A DNA stretch of 64,000 nucleotides from Atrina japonica (lineage: Eukaryota; Mollusca; Bivalvia; Pterioida; Pinnidae). The notes under the pieces were generated by a model. That model made no database searches. It was given only the letters and a program-made list of their open reading frames with translations, and was not told the origin of the DNA. The stretch is taken from positions 1,934,001-1,998,000 of the forward strand of contig BROG01000005.1 in assembly GCA_030159075.1 (NCBI GenBank). Reading direction: 5' to 3'. This document shows, piece by piece, positions 10,801-23,795 of the stretch; the stretch's first letter is position 1, and every line of letters starts with the position of its first letter. Both the position numbers and the translations under genes were made by a program.

Positions 10801-11755
10801 TGTAACCATGACAGTCTCAACATTTGACATTTATGTCACTGAAGCTATAGGATTATTATTTATTGTTGCTTCTTCATCTTATGCATTAAACATTTCTCAC
10901 GCATTTGCTGTTGGCATTGTGCATCAAAACAGTGAGTTTTGCTGTAAAATGTGGTTTTAGATCATAAATCACTAATAATCTCGGTACTTATAATGATTGT
11001 GCTAGATTTTACTTGATAGTGTAGATTGGATTATTAATAAAGTTGTGCTGGAATCTTCAGTGCTTATATTTACATGGAGCAAGCTCAGTATTATGTATTC
11101 ATTGTTGTCATAGCTCCTACGTACATGAGTGGATCTTTAAAACGGGGACAAAAAGCAGTGCAATGGTTTCTGAATTACTATTTGTTATGTTCTCCAGACG
11201 TAGTGGAGACTATTGTTATTTCTGAGGTGAAGAAGACAGCTTGCTTTTAATATACTGTGATAGATATGTGCAAACCAAACTTTGAGCTGTGAAAAGCAAC
11301 GCAGGCTCTTCAGCCTTAATGGTGCTGCTCTGTCGCAAAAATACTTTATATACCTCCATAGTGTTAACTGTATATACATTGACATTCGGAAGTTTTAATG
11401 CCATGTTAGATTCATATAGACGTAACCTTTTCCATATTATGCTCAAAGACTTCGCAACTTCTGTGGAATAAATGTGTACTTCTGTGATGTGTCAATTATT
11501 GGTGTGTTTATTATATACCTTTGTGATCCTATGATGATCTTGTGCTGTTGTTACATCCTGTTGATGTTGTTGTTATTTAACTGTGATGTGTCAGCTACTA
11601 GGTGCTTTCATACTGACTTAAAAGGCGCAAAAAGGTTAATACTTAACTTGTTCCATGGTTGTAAAGTTTTATTAAGAGAGGCTTACGTGACTCTTACATG
11701 CAATTAATATAGTGTATGTATGGAATACAGTATCTTTGTCATCAAAAGAATAAAA
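10801..11755 (+). other. MAST: MAST 3' UTR with candidate poly(A) signals
   Basis: Downstream of the TAG no coding signal is seen. AATAAA occurs at 11036-11041 and at 11749-11754. A more distal pair (15647-15652, 15676-15681) could serve a longer 3' UTR. The site actually used cannot be read from the sequence. Confidence 0.5.
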
Positions 11756-11759
11756 AATC

Positions 11760-12500
11760 TAATTTTAGGTCACCTGACCCATAGGCTCATGGTACCTATT
11801 GTGATCAATGCTTGTCTGTAATTGTGTGTTTTCCAGCATCCATTGTTAACCTTTATACATTTTGACTTCTCCTCAAGAACCAATGAGCCAATTTAAATCA
11901 AACTTTGACAGAACTATCCCCGTGTGAAGCAGCATACAGTTGGTCAAAAAAGGGGGCTAGTATCTATAATGGCTGAAAGTACCAGAACCTAAAAATCCTC
12001 TATATTGATCAAGTTTCTTTGGTACTCCTAATTATGTAGTCACTGTCTACAAAGTTTGTTCATGAAAGTAAAGTAAAAAATCTGCCATATGGGGGTACTG
12101 TTTTGTACAAATAGCTTATTAACTTAAAACTTGTTGACGTTTTGAATATAAATATCTACAGGAAAGTTCTTAGGAATTGTCTAAGGATCATTGGGACAAA
12201 TTGTCAAAGGTCAAGGTCACAGGCACCTAAGTATAGGGACAATATAAGTTTTACACAGTTTTAACTTCTGAACAACCAGTAAGTCAGTCAATTTTAACTC
12301 TATTTGGTAGGAACTATCTCTGTATGAAGCTGTATAAAGTTTACAAATGAAAAAGGACTAGATTTTGCCCTACTAGGCCTTTTAAAAAGGGAAAAAATTG
12401 GCACTTCTATAAAAATCTTCTGGTGAACTAATTACCAGTATATTAATCTTTGATCATTCAATTCACTCAGGTCTCTGTTTATGCCTTGTAGGCCGCTTGT
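11760..12500. repeat. Dispersed repeat, bivalve 'ggtcacctgaccc' type
   Basis: It begins aggtcacctgacccatagg and holds two related halves (gaccaatttaaatcaaactttgac-like near 11885 and gtcaattttaactctatttgg near 12292, each followed by aactatc and tgtatgaagc). This internal duplication and the edge word mark it as a dispersed repeat. No ORF is seen. Confidence 0.5.
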
Positions 12501-12712
12501 TTTCTGTTAGATTTTAATATATATCTCAATGGTATTTTTCCAGTTTTATATGTAGGCATGAATTCAACCATGGTACATTTTCACTTTTATTTACTAGGAG
12601 TGTACTGTACTCAGTTATGATTATTAGGTAGATTGACAATGCCTTTCTTATAATTCTTACTATTACAGTGCAGTAATTGTGTCACTGGCAGTAGCCACGT
12701 CACTATTGCAAT

Positions 12713-12714
<2 letters not shown>

Positions 12715-12796
<82 letters not shown>
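12715..12796. repeat. (CT)n(TA)n microsatellite
   Basis: A pure CT run to about 12768 is followed directly by a TA run to 12796. Confidence 0.98.
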
Positions 12797-12800
<4 letters not shown>

Positions 12801-13683
12801 TTATAGGCATTAATGATAATATTTTTATACCAGGCAGTATAAATTATCAGGTATCAATTTTATGAAATTTCAATTCAAGGAAAATTTAATTTTGGTATTG
12901 GTTACAAGGTGACTTTTGTCTTTTGGACCCATTTACTTAACTGCTACTACATGTACTAGGAATTGTCAATATGATATTAAATCATATCATGTGTCGGGTA
13001 TTGTTAGCTCAAGATAATAATGTTGTAATATTAAATGTGCTATGATAATTATAATTTACAAAATTCCATCTCAAATTTGTTTTTTCCAACTTCAGTTCTT
13101 GCTTCATTAAACTACTTTGATGTTACAGAAATATGCCAATGTTAAATTCTCCTTTTTGTGATTTATCATAGTTTGTATAGAGTTGGTCTAGTTGTTATCA
13201 GAATGTAAATCTTCTGTTTGAGAAGGTACTGTTATCATCCAATACGATAATCGCTGTACGCATTGGTTAGAAGTATCTAGAATTAGACACTCAGTGAGTT
13301 ATTGCAAGCCATTTTGATAAATGTGAGTATGACTGAATTGTAGAAGTTTATGTTTTATTTTGTTCTTGTCTGAATTAGGAAAGAAAAAATGATGATCTCA
13401 AAAATAGAATAGCATTGATTGTTTACATTAGTTTTCCTATAATATCATTCTACAGTGATTAACCATCATCCAGTATATTATGTTTTAAAGATTCATTTAT
13501 GATTGCCATATATAATTTAAAGAAATTTTTTTTAAAGATAATACTGAACGTATGGGTAAAAAAATAGATATAAATGAACATTTTTTTTCTATACATTTGA
13601 CCGTATCATCCTATCAACAACTGCATGAAATGACAATTTATTATACTACTGACCTATTATACTGTTATACATTATCATTATCC
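12797..13683. other. Non-coding stretch, nothing recognised
   Basis: AT-rich DNA without long ORFs, splice-bounded exons or repeats that I can recognise. It may be distal MAST 3' UTR or intergenic. Confidence 0.4.
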
Positions 13684-13849
13684 AGAGTTACGACCCCTCG
13701 TAGCAGGTATCAATTGTGATGTAATTTGTTTTTGTGGAAAATGAGAAAAATTATCAATTGTGACGTCATATGTTTGTGTAAAAATGGCGGTTTTTTCTCA
13801 CTTAAAGACAGCATCACAATCAATACCTGCTGAAATGGGATATAACTCT
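13684..13849. mobile_element. MITE-like inverted repeat (166 bp)
   Basis: The left arm begins agagttacgacc and carries gcaggtatcaattgtgatg. The right arm, read as reverse complement, begins agagttatatcc and carries gcaggtattgattgtgatg. The arms are about 38 bp with roughly eight mismatches. Non-coding. Confidence 0.7.
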
Positions 13850-15054
13850 GACTAAGGAAAAGACAGATGATAGATAGACATGCTTTATCATTTTTCATAC
13901 TCTCGTATTTTGCTCATTGTTAAATGTCTCCAATTTGCTTTAAAGATCATGAATTGCAATTTAAATATTTTTCTTATTTAAATCTGGTTTGAAGAACTCA
14001 AAAATAGATGTATTGCAGTGTGTTTACGAAAAATGAGGTTATTAATCGTGATTTATCATGGCGAACACATTTGCTTTTGTCATGTTTTCTACTGCAGTTT
14101 ACTGGAAATCTAGTAGTTATTACTCTCTTATTCTAAGAATATTAAACGTTTTTATATTTAGATGAAGAACTCTGAAGGTATTTTGAAATGCCCTTGGAAT
14201 GTTAATACATACTGTCGAAATACTATTGTACACATTTTTTTTCCAATGACAAAGATGATCATCAAATGAAAGTCTAAATATTTATGTTGTTTCTTTCAAG
14301 TATTTATGAAATCGCAGATGAGATATTATGTCGCCTGGATCTAGTATGAATGTTACATTGTGTCTTAATTCAGCCTGTTATAAGAGTAACCCTATTGTGT
14401 GTACGAGTACAAGTTTTTGTTTGTATATAGACTTATAAATGGCATATTTCATTGTCTGATCTCAAGAGTACTCGGACTCTAGACTGATGGACTTGAGAGA
14501 ACCGGAAATGCATATGTACCAGTGTTTGGGACTATAATTAATTGACGTGAATAATGGTAGCTTATTGAATGTAATACAAACATTTGATGAAAAAGGTAAA
14601 CTTTTATGTAAAGGGTTATCGCTGGTGAAATAATAAGACTGAAAGTTAACATAGAAAAATTATTTTTAAATAGTTTCAGTATCAAAAATGCAAAATTAAC
14701 GCATGGCTTTTCTTTTAAATCTGAGTAAACAATTTTCTTTATTTTCATAAACATATGTTGTATTAGTGTCGTCACAAAATGATAAATTGCTATTGAAAAG
14801 TGATCAAATTCAATCGGATTGCTGGTGGTTCAATAGAAGCATTTTCGGGAGGTCTTATTTAATTAGGCAATGATAGTTTTTTATTTTGGCAATTAATCAT
14901 ATTGAAATTACAAGTATTTCCAGCTGCTCCGTCTTTGCTTCATTTTCTGCTGTACTTGTTACCGTCGTCTTAATTCTGGGAAAATCGTGTTAAAGACAGT
15001 ATTTGTACTTCATTGCAAAATAATTATAATGGTTCAGAAAATTGAGATCAGACT
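13850..15054. other. Non-coding stretch, nothing recognised
   Basis: AT-rich with only short chance ORFs. No repeat structure or exon signals are recognised. Confidence 0.4.
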
Positions 15055-15203
15055 GGGGGCGCGTTTTACGAAAGGTTGTAAGTCCTAAATCCTAACTTTT
15101 AGTCCTAACTACCATGGCAACGCATCACTGATTGGTCAGTTCCATGACAATTAGGACTAACACTTGGGATTTAGGACTTACAACCTTTCGTAAAATGCAC
15201 CCC
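15055..15203. mobile_element. MITE with about 38-bp terminal inverted repeats
   Basis: The left end is ggggCgcGttttacgaaagg, continuing ttgtaagtcctaaatcc. The right end is its reverse complement with about three mismatches (gtaaaatgcacccc). The central part has subterminal copies of agtcctaa. The size (about 149 bp), long TIRs and lack of an ORF are typical of a MITE. Confidence 0.85.
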
Positions 15204-15740
15204 TGAATATTAAATATCTTTTCGAAGCATCCAAATTGCAACTGATGCTTTTTGTAGTAAAGGATACAAATTATGTCTAGTAAATGCCAGATTGTTTTTG
15301 GGGTGGTACGCTAGCAGTCTGGAAACATCTTGCATCTTTTATATTTGTCACATTTGTAAAAGACAATATTGTAATTCAGAATAATAAGACATCCTTTTTA
15401 TTGAACGTCAGATATATTTAAAGGAATTAAGTGGGTTATAAAATTGAAACATTTTGGACTTCTTTTTTAGTTCGTAATAAAAATAAAATGAGCAACTCTG
15501 TTTCCCAGCGAGCATCTTCTGAAGAGATTACATATTTTACCTATAGTCATTTGTGTATTGTAATCATTGTAATATTTTAGGATTGTAAATCCATTTTAAA
15601 TGTGCTGTTTTACCAGCAGTTTACGAGATTTGTCTTTCTCCATCATAATAAACCCTCTTACGTTTTAATGCTGTAAATAAAACGTTTAATTGGATTGCTT
15701 TTGTTCTGACAAATTTGTTTTCTTGTTTGATGAACAGAAA
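15204..15740. other. Possible distal MAST 3' end
   Basis: Non-coding. Two AATAAA hexamers 30 nt apart (15647 and 15676) could end a long MAST transcript just before the retroelement. No other feature is seen. Confidence 0.35.
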
Positions 15741-17110
15741 CATTATGTACAAAGAGGACTTGAAACTTTACATTTGAATTCCTACAAGAGGAACTTGGAA
15801 TCAACACACTTCCTGGAAACCCTACATACTATCTAACCTATTTCTCTACCTCTGAAATATTAGATAATCATAAATCCGTTCTCACTTCGTTTGGAATACC
15901 CACAAGTGACACGGATCTTGAATTGCCATATATTTATTGGTTTCCGAAATGCACAAAAAACCCTATAAACACCGATTCATTGCGGGGTCATCTATGTGCT
16001 CTACCAAGACTTTATCTATTTTGCTCACCAAACTTCTTACATATATTAAACAAGGTCTTCAGAAGTACTGTACAACGACCTACTCAAGAAGCGGAGTCAA
16101 TCAGATGTGGGTCCTAAAGAATTCAAATGAATTGTTGGAACATTTAACATCACCAAACTTCAAACATATTACAAGCATAAAATCTTTTGATCTTTCTACC
16201 CTTTACACAAGAATTCCTCTTCAAAAACTGATTAACATCTATTATGCAAAACTCTTTTGTAATCAAAAATGGAATTGGCAGATTTTTTAGTGTTAGGTCA
16301 TGAAGAACCTTATTTTGTGAAGGAACACTGATTCCAAAAACAAGTACACTGAAGACTATATTATCAAGATGCTGGGGTTTCTAGTAGACAACATCTTCGT
16401 GATTTTTGTGGGAAAAGTTTTCCAGCAGATTGTCGGTATTCCAATGGGTACCAATTGTGCAATTCTCTTGGCTGACATCTTTTTGTATTCATATGAAGCG
16501 GAATTTATACAGTCTCTGCTCTCCAAAAGAAACAAACAGTTAGCATCTCAGTTCAATTTTACTTATATAGGTATATCGACGATGTTCTGTCCATAAATAA
16601 TTCAGAATTTCAAAATTACCTCGACCAGATGTATCCTGTTGAGCTAGAGATCAATGAGACGACAGAGAGCAACACATCTGCTTTTACCTAGATTTACTCC
16701 TGTCGATTGGAAAGGACGGTCAACTTCACACATCTCTTTATGACAAACGCGACGATTTCAATTTCCATATCACGAACTTTCCGTTTCTAAGTTGTAATAT
16801 TCCATCATCTCCTGCCTATGGAGTTTTCACTCCATGACTTAAACATTATGCAAGGCCATACTCTTCTTATGATGTTTTATTCTGAGGGCAAAACGACTAG
16901 CCAATAAACTACTTACACAAGGTTACGTTGTTGAACGCTTGGAGTCGTCGTTAAAGACGTTTTATGGTCGATACGGGGATTTTGTTAAATATTAAGAAGC
17001 CCCTCCCTCTCAGAAATGTTAGATAGTATTCTGGAGCACGGACACAGACAGCGATTCCCTTTTACCAATTGTGCTTTTCGAACTTGACCTCACCAAATTT
17101 GACTAGAAAG
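15740..17110 (+). pseudogene. Decayed Penelope-like retroelement RT (plus strand)
   Basis: Broken frames from 15760 to about 17100 encode Penelope-type reverse transcriptase. They include a KMHKKPYKHRFIAGSS-like motif at about 15945-15990, TYSRSGVNQMWVLKNSNEL at about 16078, IKSFDLSTLYT at about 16180, VGIPMGTNCA at about 16430 and the catalytic YIDDVLSINN at about 16573. Frameshifts and stops separate these parts, so it is inactive. No endonuclease is found. It is closest in this window to the fragment at 55630-56310, sharing the same downstream text (ggtcgatacggggat, cgaacttgacctca). Confidence 0.88.
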
Positions 17111-19787
17111 GTTGTTGATCATATTACCTATATTTTCATGTCGCCTGAATTACACGGAAGACCTGCGGAATTAAAAAAAATACCGCTTGGTAAATCATCC
17201 TCAAATTTGAAATATAGAATCTATAGGACAAGGGTAATATTATTGTTAGTTTCACGACCTTTCAAATATGTAGAAGGGTTGGATGACCACGTAGCTGAAA
17301 GGACCATGTCAGCCTCTTATATTTACAATTTCAAAGAAGGCGAAATTAGTATATTCTAAGCAATGTATTAAGCGTGGACACATCGCTACCATTTTACAAG
17401 AAGCGATTGGTTTGTTGAAATGTTTGTTATAGATCTAGTAATGATGTGATTTAGTCCTACTACATGCACACACTTAAACATGTATAAATTGTGTAATATT
17501 TTCTAGTGACTAAAAATGCTTTGAATATTATATACCCTATCGCCATTTTAGTTTTACTTTTAGATACCCGATTATCTAGACTACAAACTATATATGACTA
17601 TGTATATACTATTTAACAAATTGAGCAAGGGACAAAATGTTTACTTTCTACTTGTTTTCAACCCTCAATTTTCTTCAGTCACTGCAGATTGAAGTGTCCT
17701 TTTGAGAATCGAGGACGACACATTTACCTCTTCAATCGATATTTTCTTCTTTCTACTCCAATATAGATCAAAACAAAAGCTAGAGAAAATTTAACGATTT
17801 TATTCAACACATTTACGATTTGTTATACAAGTTTATTGCAATTGCATTTCCATTTTACTGCGGTTTAGAACTGTCTCGAGATTTGAGACAATATTTTTGT
17901 GTTAGGTCTTCGTTTTATAGGATCAACTGAATAACTAGGGCAACCTTATGCTGCTGTGTCTTGTCCGCAATTCTTCCTCGTCCATAAACAATTGAACGAT
18001 TTTAACTTCATCTTGAATACTATTTTGTCATCCTCAAATTTTGTAAAAAGCTTTTTAGGGTAAAGGGAACACAAATTGGGAATTATGTTATTCTCGTATT
18101 CCCGAGGTTCCTTTAGTCGCACCAAAGCTACCAAAAATATAATATTATAAATCTTTACTTCTGTACATAAATGGGAAATACAACATTCATGATTAGAAGA
18201 AGGATAAATCCGTAAGTTTTCACCGACAATCAATCATGAACATCGAGAAAGTCCGTTTAAGCGATTTTTGAAAATAAGTGGAATCTCTAGAGTAAGGATA
18301 TGAAAATTATAAAATATATGACTCCTGAATCCGGGCTTCAGTTGATAGCTGGAGGCTTAGGTGTGTACGAAAACTTTGAGGCGATAAGTCGCTCTTTTAT
18401 AATAGTCTGAAGAGACAAGTTTCCCCTCTGTAAAATATTCACACACTAATTTACATAAGCTTCGAAATATGACAAGACATACATCCAGTTTCTTTGATCA
18501 CTGAGAACCACACAGAGCAGTTTCTTAACAAGTTTCGGTTGTCTTTACCAACTGTTCCTTTTTACAGCCAACGTTTTAGCCTAGTCTGAGTAAACGCCAT
18601 TGGATATATGCAAGAGAATGGGAGATAAGGTGATTTTATTATTAATATCCATAAAAAAGAATTGTAGATTGATTATCTATACATACTCTACTGAAATTCA
18701 CAGTGCACTTTTATCTCAATGAGTTGTTGTCCTTGTTCGATTTTGGGATTTACAACCTACTGTTCTAACATTGCATTGAACATAAATTTAAGCATTAAGA
18801 TTTTGAATCCATATTCAAAGATTGAATCCTAAAATACGGAATTTTGTTGGAAGGGTGTCTGTTTTAAAAGTTGGTTTTATCAACAAGTTTACCTGTTAAA
18901 TCCTCTTTTTTGCGAGCTGTAGAAAATTCAGCACTAAATTGTTATTTAAAATCGCCAATACCTTTACGATAGCCTTTGGTAACTGGTGAATGATAAATGA
19001 TATTCAAAAATATAGGCTTGATCGTCGTAAACAGGAGTGAGCATCCGTCAATGTGGAGTGCAAATGACATTTTATAAATGTCATAATAAGTATATATTTA
19101 AACATCTGTCGACTGTTATCCATTATACTAGTAAGTGAAGTATGGCATTTGCAATTAAGTATAACAGTAAAACAAGACAAGGATGTATGTATCATCGAAA
19201 CACTGGGAAGTAAAGTACATCCAAAATCGGGAATGCTGTGCTTTAATTAAACATTATAAATGAAAATGAAGAAATTGTAGTTCATTGGGGAGATTGGGGC
19301 AAATTCGATCGAATGTACGTCAAAAAATAAAAATAATGCAAATAAACGGGTAGATGATTCTTCAATGAATGTAAAAAACAAGAGGCTGAAGTAATATGAA
19401 CAACACTTCTTTCTTTGTTGGCTTGTTTTGACCATACGTCGTTTGCCCCAGTGTTTGTTCGGAGTCATTTATCTTACCTAATGTACTTATACTAATTTAG
19501 TTGTATCTTGAATATCGTTTATTATATACATTAGACATGTTACATGTATAAATAGCTAACTTTGGTCATTTATTGGCATTTTACAAAATGTTTTTAAAAA
19601 GGTTTATATCTATTTCCCTTTTAATGCCCCTAAATGTGCTGCCTACTTGGATATTAACGCGTTTATACCTCTTGGTTGGTTATTAAACAATTATTCATAT
19701 ATTATGGTAAGAATAAGGTTCAAATATCGAAGTTAAGTGAATCGGAACATATGTTCTGGACGTGATTTACACTGCCCCTTGACAATC
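17111..19787. other. Non-coding stretch, nothing recognised
   Basis: No exon, repeat family or RNA gene is recognised. The longest open frames (17069-17359 plus and 17946-18233 minus, both about 95 codons) match nothing I know and lack splice or start context. Confidence 0.35.
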
Positions 19788-19858
19788 TTACCTGAGTTGA
19801 GAAAACTCTAAAGTCGTTTTATGGTCCGCGAGTTTTCACTTTTTACTCAGGTGAGTAA
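19788..19858. repeat. Short hairpin repeat (acctgagt/actcaggt)
   Basis: ttacctgagttgagaaaact faces gagttttcac and ttttactcaggtgagtaa. The arms are imperfect. The edge word is like that of the hairpin at 21846-21880. Confidence 0.4.
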
Positions 19859-19934
19859 ATTCTTAACTTTTCAGAATAAAATTTGTCTCAGAATTTTCTT
19901 TGTTTGTGGACTCGGGCCCTGAAACCCATATGAG

Positions 19935-20985
19935 AGTGGACGGTCAGTTCATGTAGCTAGGGGGATGAAGAGATACGACATCAAAGTCTTCAGCTTGTGT
20001 GAAACAAGATGGAATTTAAATGGTCAGACCAGGAGAGACCACCTATTCTGGACCTGAGGACATGGATTATGACCACGCACAAGAATTAGCATTAGTGACA
20101 TGGGAAACAGTCTCAACAAGCCTTATGGCAAGGGAAGGAATAACACCTTCATTCAGTGTCATGCACCAATCAATGTAGCTGATGAAGTAAACAAAGATTA
20201 GTTATATAATTCTCTTCGGACATTAGTAGACCACACACCTTGGGAAGGCTTGAAGATTGTTAGCGGGTGCAACATCAGATCACCAGTTATTTGTGGCTAC
20301 TGTGAATATCAAGCTGAGATCCTTCAAGGACTAATCAGACAATTTCAATGAACAATTACTGAAAGATAGCGGGGAAAGAGAAAAAAATACAACTGCAAAG
20401 TCAGAAACAGATTTCAGGCGATTGTTGACTTAGAGGGGGATATTATCGCGACAAGTACAAAAGTTGACGGAAGACAAAAGAGACATAAACAGCAGTCTGA
20501 CAGAACATAAAACGTCTTTATGAGATCACACAAATATTATCGGAAAAGAATTTCAACACTTCAGTCAGAGACAAGAGTGGTACAATGATCACCAGCAATA
20601 CGGAACAAAAATTCCACTTGGAACATTTTGAGGAGATGGCAACCGACAACAACCATAATTGGTTTTGATATTTCCAAGCTATGAATCAGCTCCGGATAAA
20701 TACTGGGCCACCAACAAGGCGAGCAATTATGAAGGAAATCAAAGTCATGATGAGTAGCGAGGCCGCATGCTAAAGTGGAATACCTGTTTGAGAACAGGAA
20801 CAGAATACAATAAAATGGAAGACTACTTTGTTAAGCTTCCAAAGAAAGGTGACCTTTCCCAGTTTGACAACTGTTGTAGAATCATACTGCTGTCCATACC
20901 CGAAGTCCTGACCACAATTAACTTGGACACAATCAAATATGAGCTAGAAAAGAGGCTGATATCCTTGGAGGCGGGTTATTAACGG
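19935..20985 (+). pseudogene. Truncated, decayed LINE (endonuclease-RT) relic
   Basis: In scattered frames one can read an apurinic endonuclease start (MKRYDIKVFSLCETRW at about 19965) and, at 20820-20980, the RT entry DYFVKLPKKGDLSQFDNCCR, IILLSIPEVL and LEAGY, matching the 'KxPKKGDLSxCxNWRGIxLLS...QAGF' motif of RTE/CR1-like LINEs. In between are degenerate linker words. The element stops at the start of the RT, so the catalytic part is missing. Many stops; inactive. Confidence 0.75.
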
Positions 20986-21136
20986 GACTGTTCATTAATA
21001 TTAAAAAATCTCATATTATATCGCTACCCTCGCTATCCTGCGGGTCATTATTGAACAGTCCACAGAATGGCGACCAGAATCTGAACCACCAGAGCATTGA
21101 TTATTTCATCAAGATCTTCAATATCTTATATCTGAT

Positions 21137-21625
21137 CATTTGTGAAATATAAACTCCATATGGGTGTGATTATGTTATATTACTACTTAAATGTGGAAAA
21201 ATAACAACGGGAAACCGAAATCGTTGTGTTTGTCGTATAGCCTAGTTGTTTATTTCCCACCAGAGCATTGATTATTTCGATCTTCATAGCATTTGTGAAA
21301 TATAAACTCCATATGGGTGTGATTATGTTATATTACTACTTAAATGTGGAAAAATAACAACGGGAAACCGAAATCGTTGTGTTTGTCGTATAGCCTAGTT
21401 GTTTATTTCCCGTCTGTGTCTATAGTTAGTAAAATGTCTAAGTATGAAGTGCTTGATTCTGTTGTATCTTTAATTTCTAATTCGCCTGGATATATCGCAT
21501 TGACAATTGTATGAAAATTGTCATTGTTAATTGACAAAACGTCATCGATATAGCTAAATGTCAAATAAAAGGACACCAACTTTTTCTTCTTTTGATTCAG
21601 CAGTTTCTGAATGAAGTCTGCTTAC
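21137..21625 (-). pseudogene. Penelope-like RT fragment with internal 122-bp duplication
   Basis: On the minus strand it corresponds to the RT palm and thumb of the main copy at 23980-24330: a YIDDVL-like word at about 21545 and a DKRNDFGFP-like stretch. The segment 21137-21258 is repeated at 21290-21411; the two 122-bp copies look identical, offset by 153 bp. The rest is decayed, so the duplication is younger than the insertion. Confidence 0.8.
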
Positions 21626-21845
21626 AAACTTCATCAAAATCCATTCAGTAGTTACTTGGAATAAGCTGACAGTGTAAAAACACCCCTTTCCTTTTTTAGT
21701 AACAAGTCCATAAAAATTCAAGAATTTACATTTCAAGAAAGTGATTTTGAAGGAATAGTAGAAAATTTGCAAACTTTACGAATATAAAAAATCTCAGATA
21801 CCAAAGTACAAATCAATAGAATGTCCAGAACATTGCGTGATCATT

Positions 21846-21880
21846 TTAACTCATTTGAGCCTTTCGCTCAGGTGAGTTAA
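21846..21880. repeat. Short hairpin repeat (ttaactca...gagttaa)
   Basis: Arms ttaactcatttgagc and gctcaggtgagttaa (15 bp, two mismatches) around a 5-nt loop. This ctcacctgagc-type palindrome is a frequent edge of bivalve dispersed repeats. Confidence 0.55.
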
Positions 21881-22164
21881 AGCATATGCACATAAGCGGT
21901 TTCTTTACTTAATAATTATTTCATAGAATTTGACAATAATGCTTTCCTATATATATCTGGGTTTAGATGTAAAATTCTATAAACTCACATTAAAGACTGC
22001 GTATCTCGGGTAATTTGGGTGGCACAAGCACACAGTATGTATTTCTCATGTATTACATCGGTTGTTATATGTGGTTTATAATTATTCTATGATATTTATG
22101 AGGAATTTCAAGTTTTAAAAATATGTTAGAAAAGTGGTAATTAACATTAAAGCTCATTTACTTT

Positions 22165-22310
22165 AAATAGTCCACCAGCACTGGCACTGACCCAGTGGTT
22201 ATAAATAATATTAACAGTAAAAAAGGTCAAGGTTTCGAAAAGTGGTCAAAACAAATGTTCAAGACGATCGTTTCTGTCAATGAGACTTTTAAAGTTGAAC
22301 TCGAATTTAA
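22165..22310 (-). repeat. Pseudo-LTR segment with degenerate hammerhead-like motif
   Basis: It matches the 358-bp unit at 56843-57470: gtccaccagcactggca, agtggttataaa and ttcaagacgatcgtttctgt. On the minus strand the GAAA box and the closing CGATCGTC are kept, but CTGATGA has become CTTTAAA, so this copy could not fold an active hammerhead. Confidence 0.65.
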
Positions 22311-22588
22311 TATAAATGTATACATGTATATCCTAGAGAATTAAATGATATTAAATGCCAGACTGAACTATTTTTTCAGTCAGATGGTGGCGATCAATTA
22401 TTATTGACGGAGGATATACACCGGTTACAATCCGTGAAGAGACCACCAGAGTTCCGAAAGTAAACTGAAAAACGTTCTAACAAAATCAGCTCATGTTCCA
22501 GCAAGGCTCGTTTAAAGTGCGACAGTGTTCACTCGACTAAGGAGGCCCTTAAGGAGGCCCCTTTACACCGTATGCAGATAACAATTAT

Positions 22589-22760
22589 ATAAAAATCCCA
22601 GATGCCAAAGTATAAATCTTCAGGATGTCCAGGGTACATATACAAATCTGGTGAATATTGGACAAATACGGACCTCTGGAAATTCAGATGTGGGATCAGA
22701 TGCCATGGAAGATTAAGCATCCCCTTTTGACCTGTCACACCCGTCCACAGTCGAATTCAA
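22589..22760 (-). repeat. Penelope-like 3' module, copy 1
   Basis: Diverged copy of the about 180-bp module found at 23577, 26881 and 60259. Shared words on the plus strand are ggatgtccagg, acaaatctggtgaat, acggacctctgg, gtgggatcagatgccatgg and tgacctgtcacacccg. It lies just 3' of RT fragment 22865-23335. Confidence 0.85.
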
Positions 22761-22864
22761 ATGAAATAAGTGAGGAACAAACCCTTGTCACAATTGGTAC
22801 AGACGACTCAACAACCTCTATTGAACAGGTAACTCAACATTTCATTTAGTAAAACAGAGAAATG

Positions 22865-23335
22865 CAATAATGGCTATTATACCGACTGTAAAATTTGCAA
22901 AACGTTGACATCAAACGCGAGTTTCGATACCCCTGTACATGAAATGTTAATACGTTCAACACGATCCGGCATATCAAATCATTGGTGAGATATAAACACC
23001 ATATACAGGTGATTGTTGAATATTACTAATTACATAGATATGGAAAATGTAAGATGGGAAGCCAAAATCGTCGCGTTTGTCTATAACCTGGTTGTTATAA
23101 TTCCCCGTTTCCGTGTCTATACCAAGTAAAATATCCAAGCTGGAAGTGTGTGTGTGCTTGATTCTGTTGTGTTTATAATATCTAGTTCTTTGGGATATAT
23201 CAGATTGACAATAGTATAAAAATTTGTCATTGTTAATTGACAAAACGTCGTCGATATACATGTATCTATATGTCAAATTAAATGTCACCACTAGGTTTTT
23301 CTTCTTTTGATTCAGAAGATTCTGAATGAAGTCTG
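22865..23335 (-). pseudogene. Penelope-like RT fragment
   Basis: The minus-strand reading gives TFNLTYRY, YIDDVLSINNDKF and later DKRDDFGFP and SPVYGVYIS, the palm and thumb of the RT. An insertion of CATGTA before the catalytic motif gives RYMYIDD. It lacks everything upstream of the palm and is therefore a 5'-truncated copy, as target-primed insertion produces. Confidence 0.85.
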
Positions 23336-23387
23336 TTTCTTATGAATAAAGGAACAGGTCAAACAAAAGTAATACCAAAGTTAAAAT

Positions 23388-23432
23388 GCTCAAGACGATC
23401 GAATCTGTCAATTAGACTTCATCAGATGAACT
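23388..23432 (-). ncRNA. Hammerhead-like ribozyme motif, diverged copy
   Basis: On the minus strand: CTGATGA box, AGTCTAATTGACA helix-II segment, then GATT where GAAA is expected, CGATCGTC, and closing TTGAGC. Helix I can form with one U-U mismatch and one G-U pair. The loss of GAAA argues against activity. It lies 3' of the main copy's RT and module, and immediately 5' of the next copy. Confidence 0.5.
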
Positions 23433-23576
23433 CCAATGTTATATATTACAAAAAGATATTACAATATATATGTGAAAAGTAGACGAAAAGCTGAACTTGT
23501 GATAAGGTTGATTTCTGGTTGACATTTTGCCGTCAATGTTGACGTCATTATCTTGTTATATGACTATAAATGTAAA

Positions 23577-23765
23577 AAATTCAGATACCAAAGTATAAAT
23601 CAATAGAACGTCCAGGACATTGATACAAATCCGGTAAAAATGGACAAAGACTGACCTCTGGAAACCAAGAGGTGGGATCAGGTGCCATGGAGGAGTAAGC
23701 ATACCCTGTCGACAGGTCACACCCGCCGTGAGTCCACAGTCAAGTCCAATGAAACACGTGAGGAG
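23577..23765 (-). repeat. Penelope-like 3' module, copy 2 (3' end of main copy)
   Basis: Begins about 30 bp beyond the end of the RT frame (23796). Plus-strand words are gtccaggacattgatacaaa, ccggtaaaaatggacaa, gaggtgggatcaggtgccat and cacacccgccgtgagtccac. Its place directly after the RT shows that this module is the 3' UTR of the element. Confidence 0.9.
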
Positions 23766-23795
23766 TGTATCCTCGTCACAATTGGTACAGACGTC

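Noticed and set aside
17946..18233. 95-codon minus-strand ORF as a gene
   Set aside because: No homology recognised, no splice-bounded structure; length is expected by chance in this much sequence.
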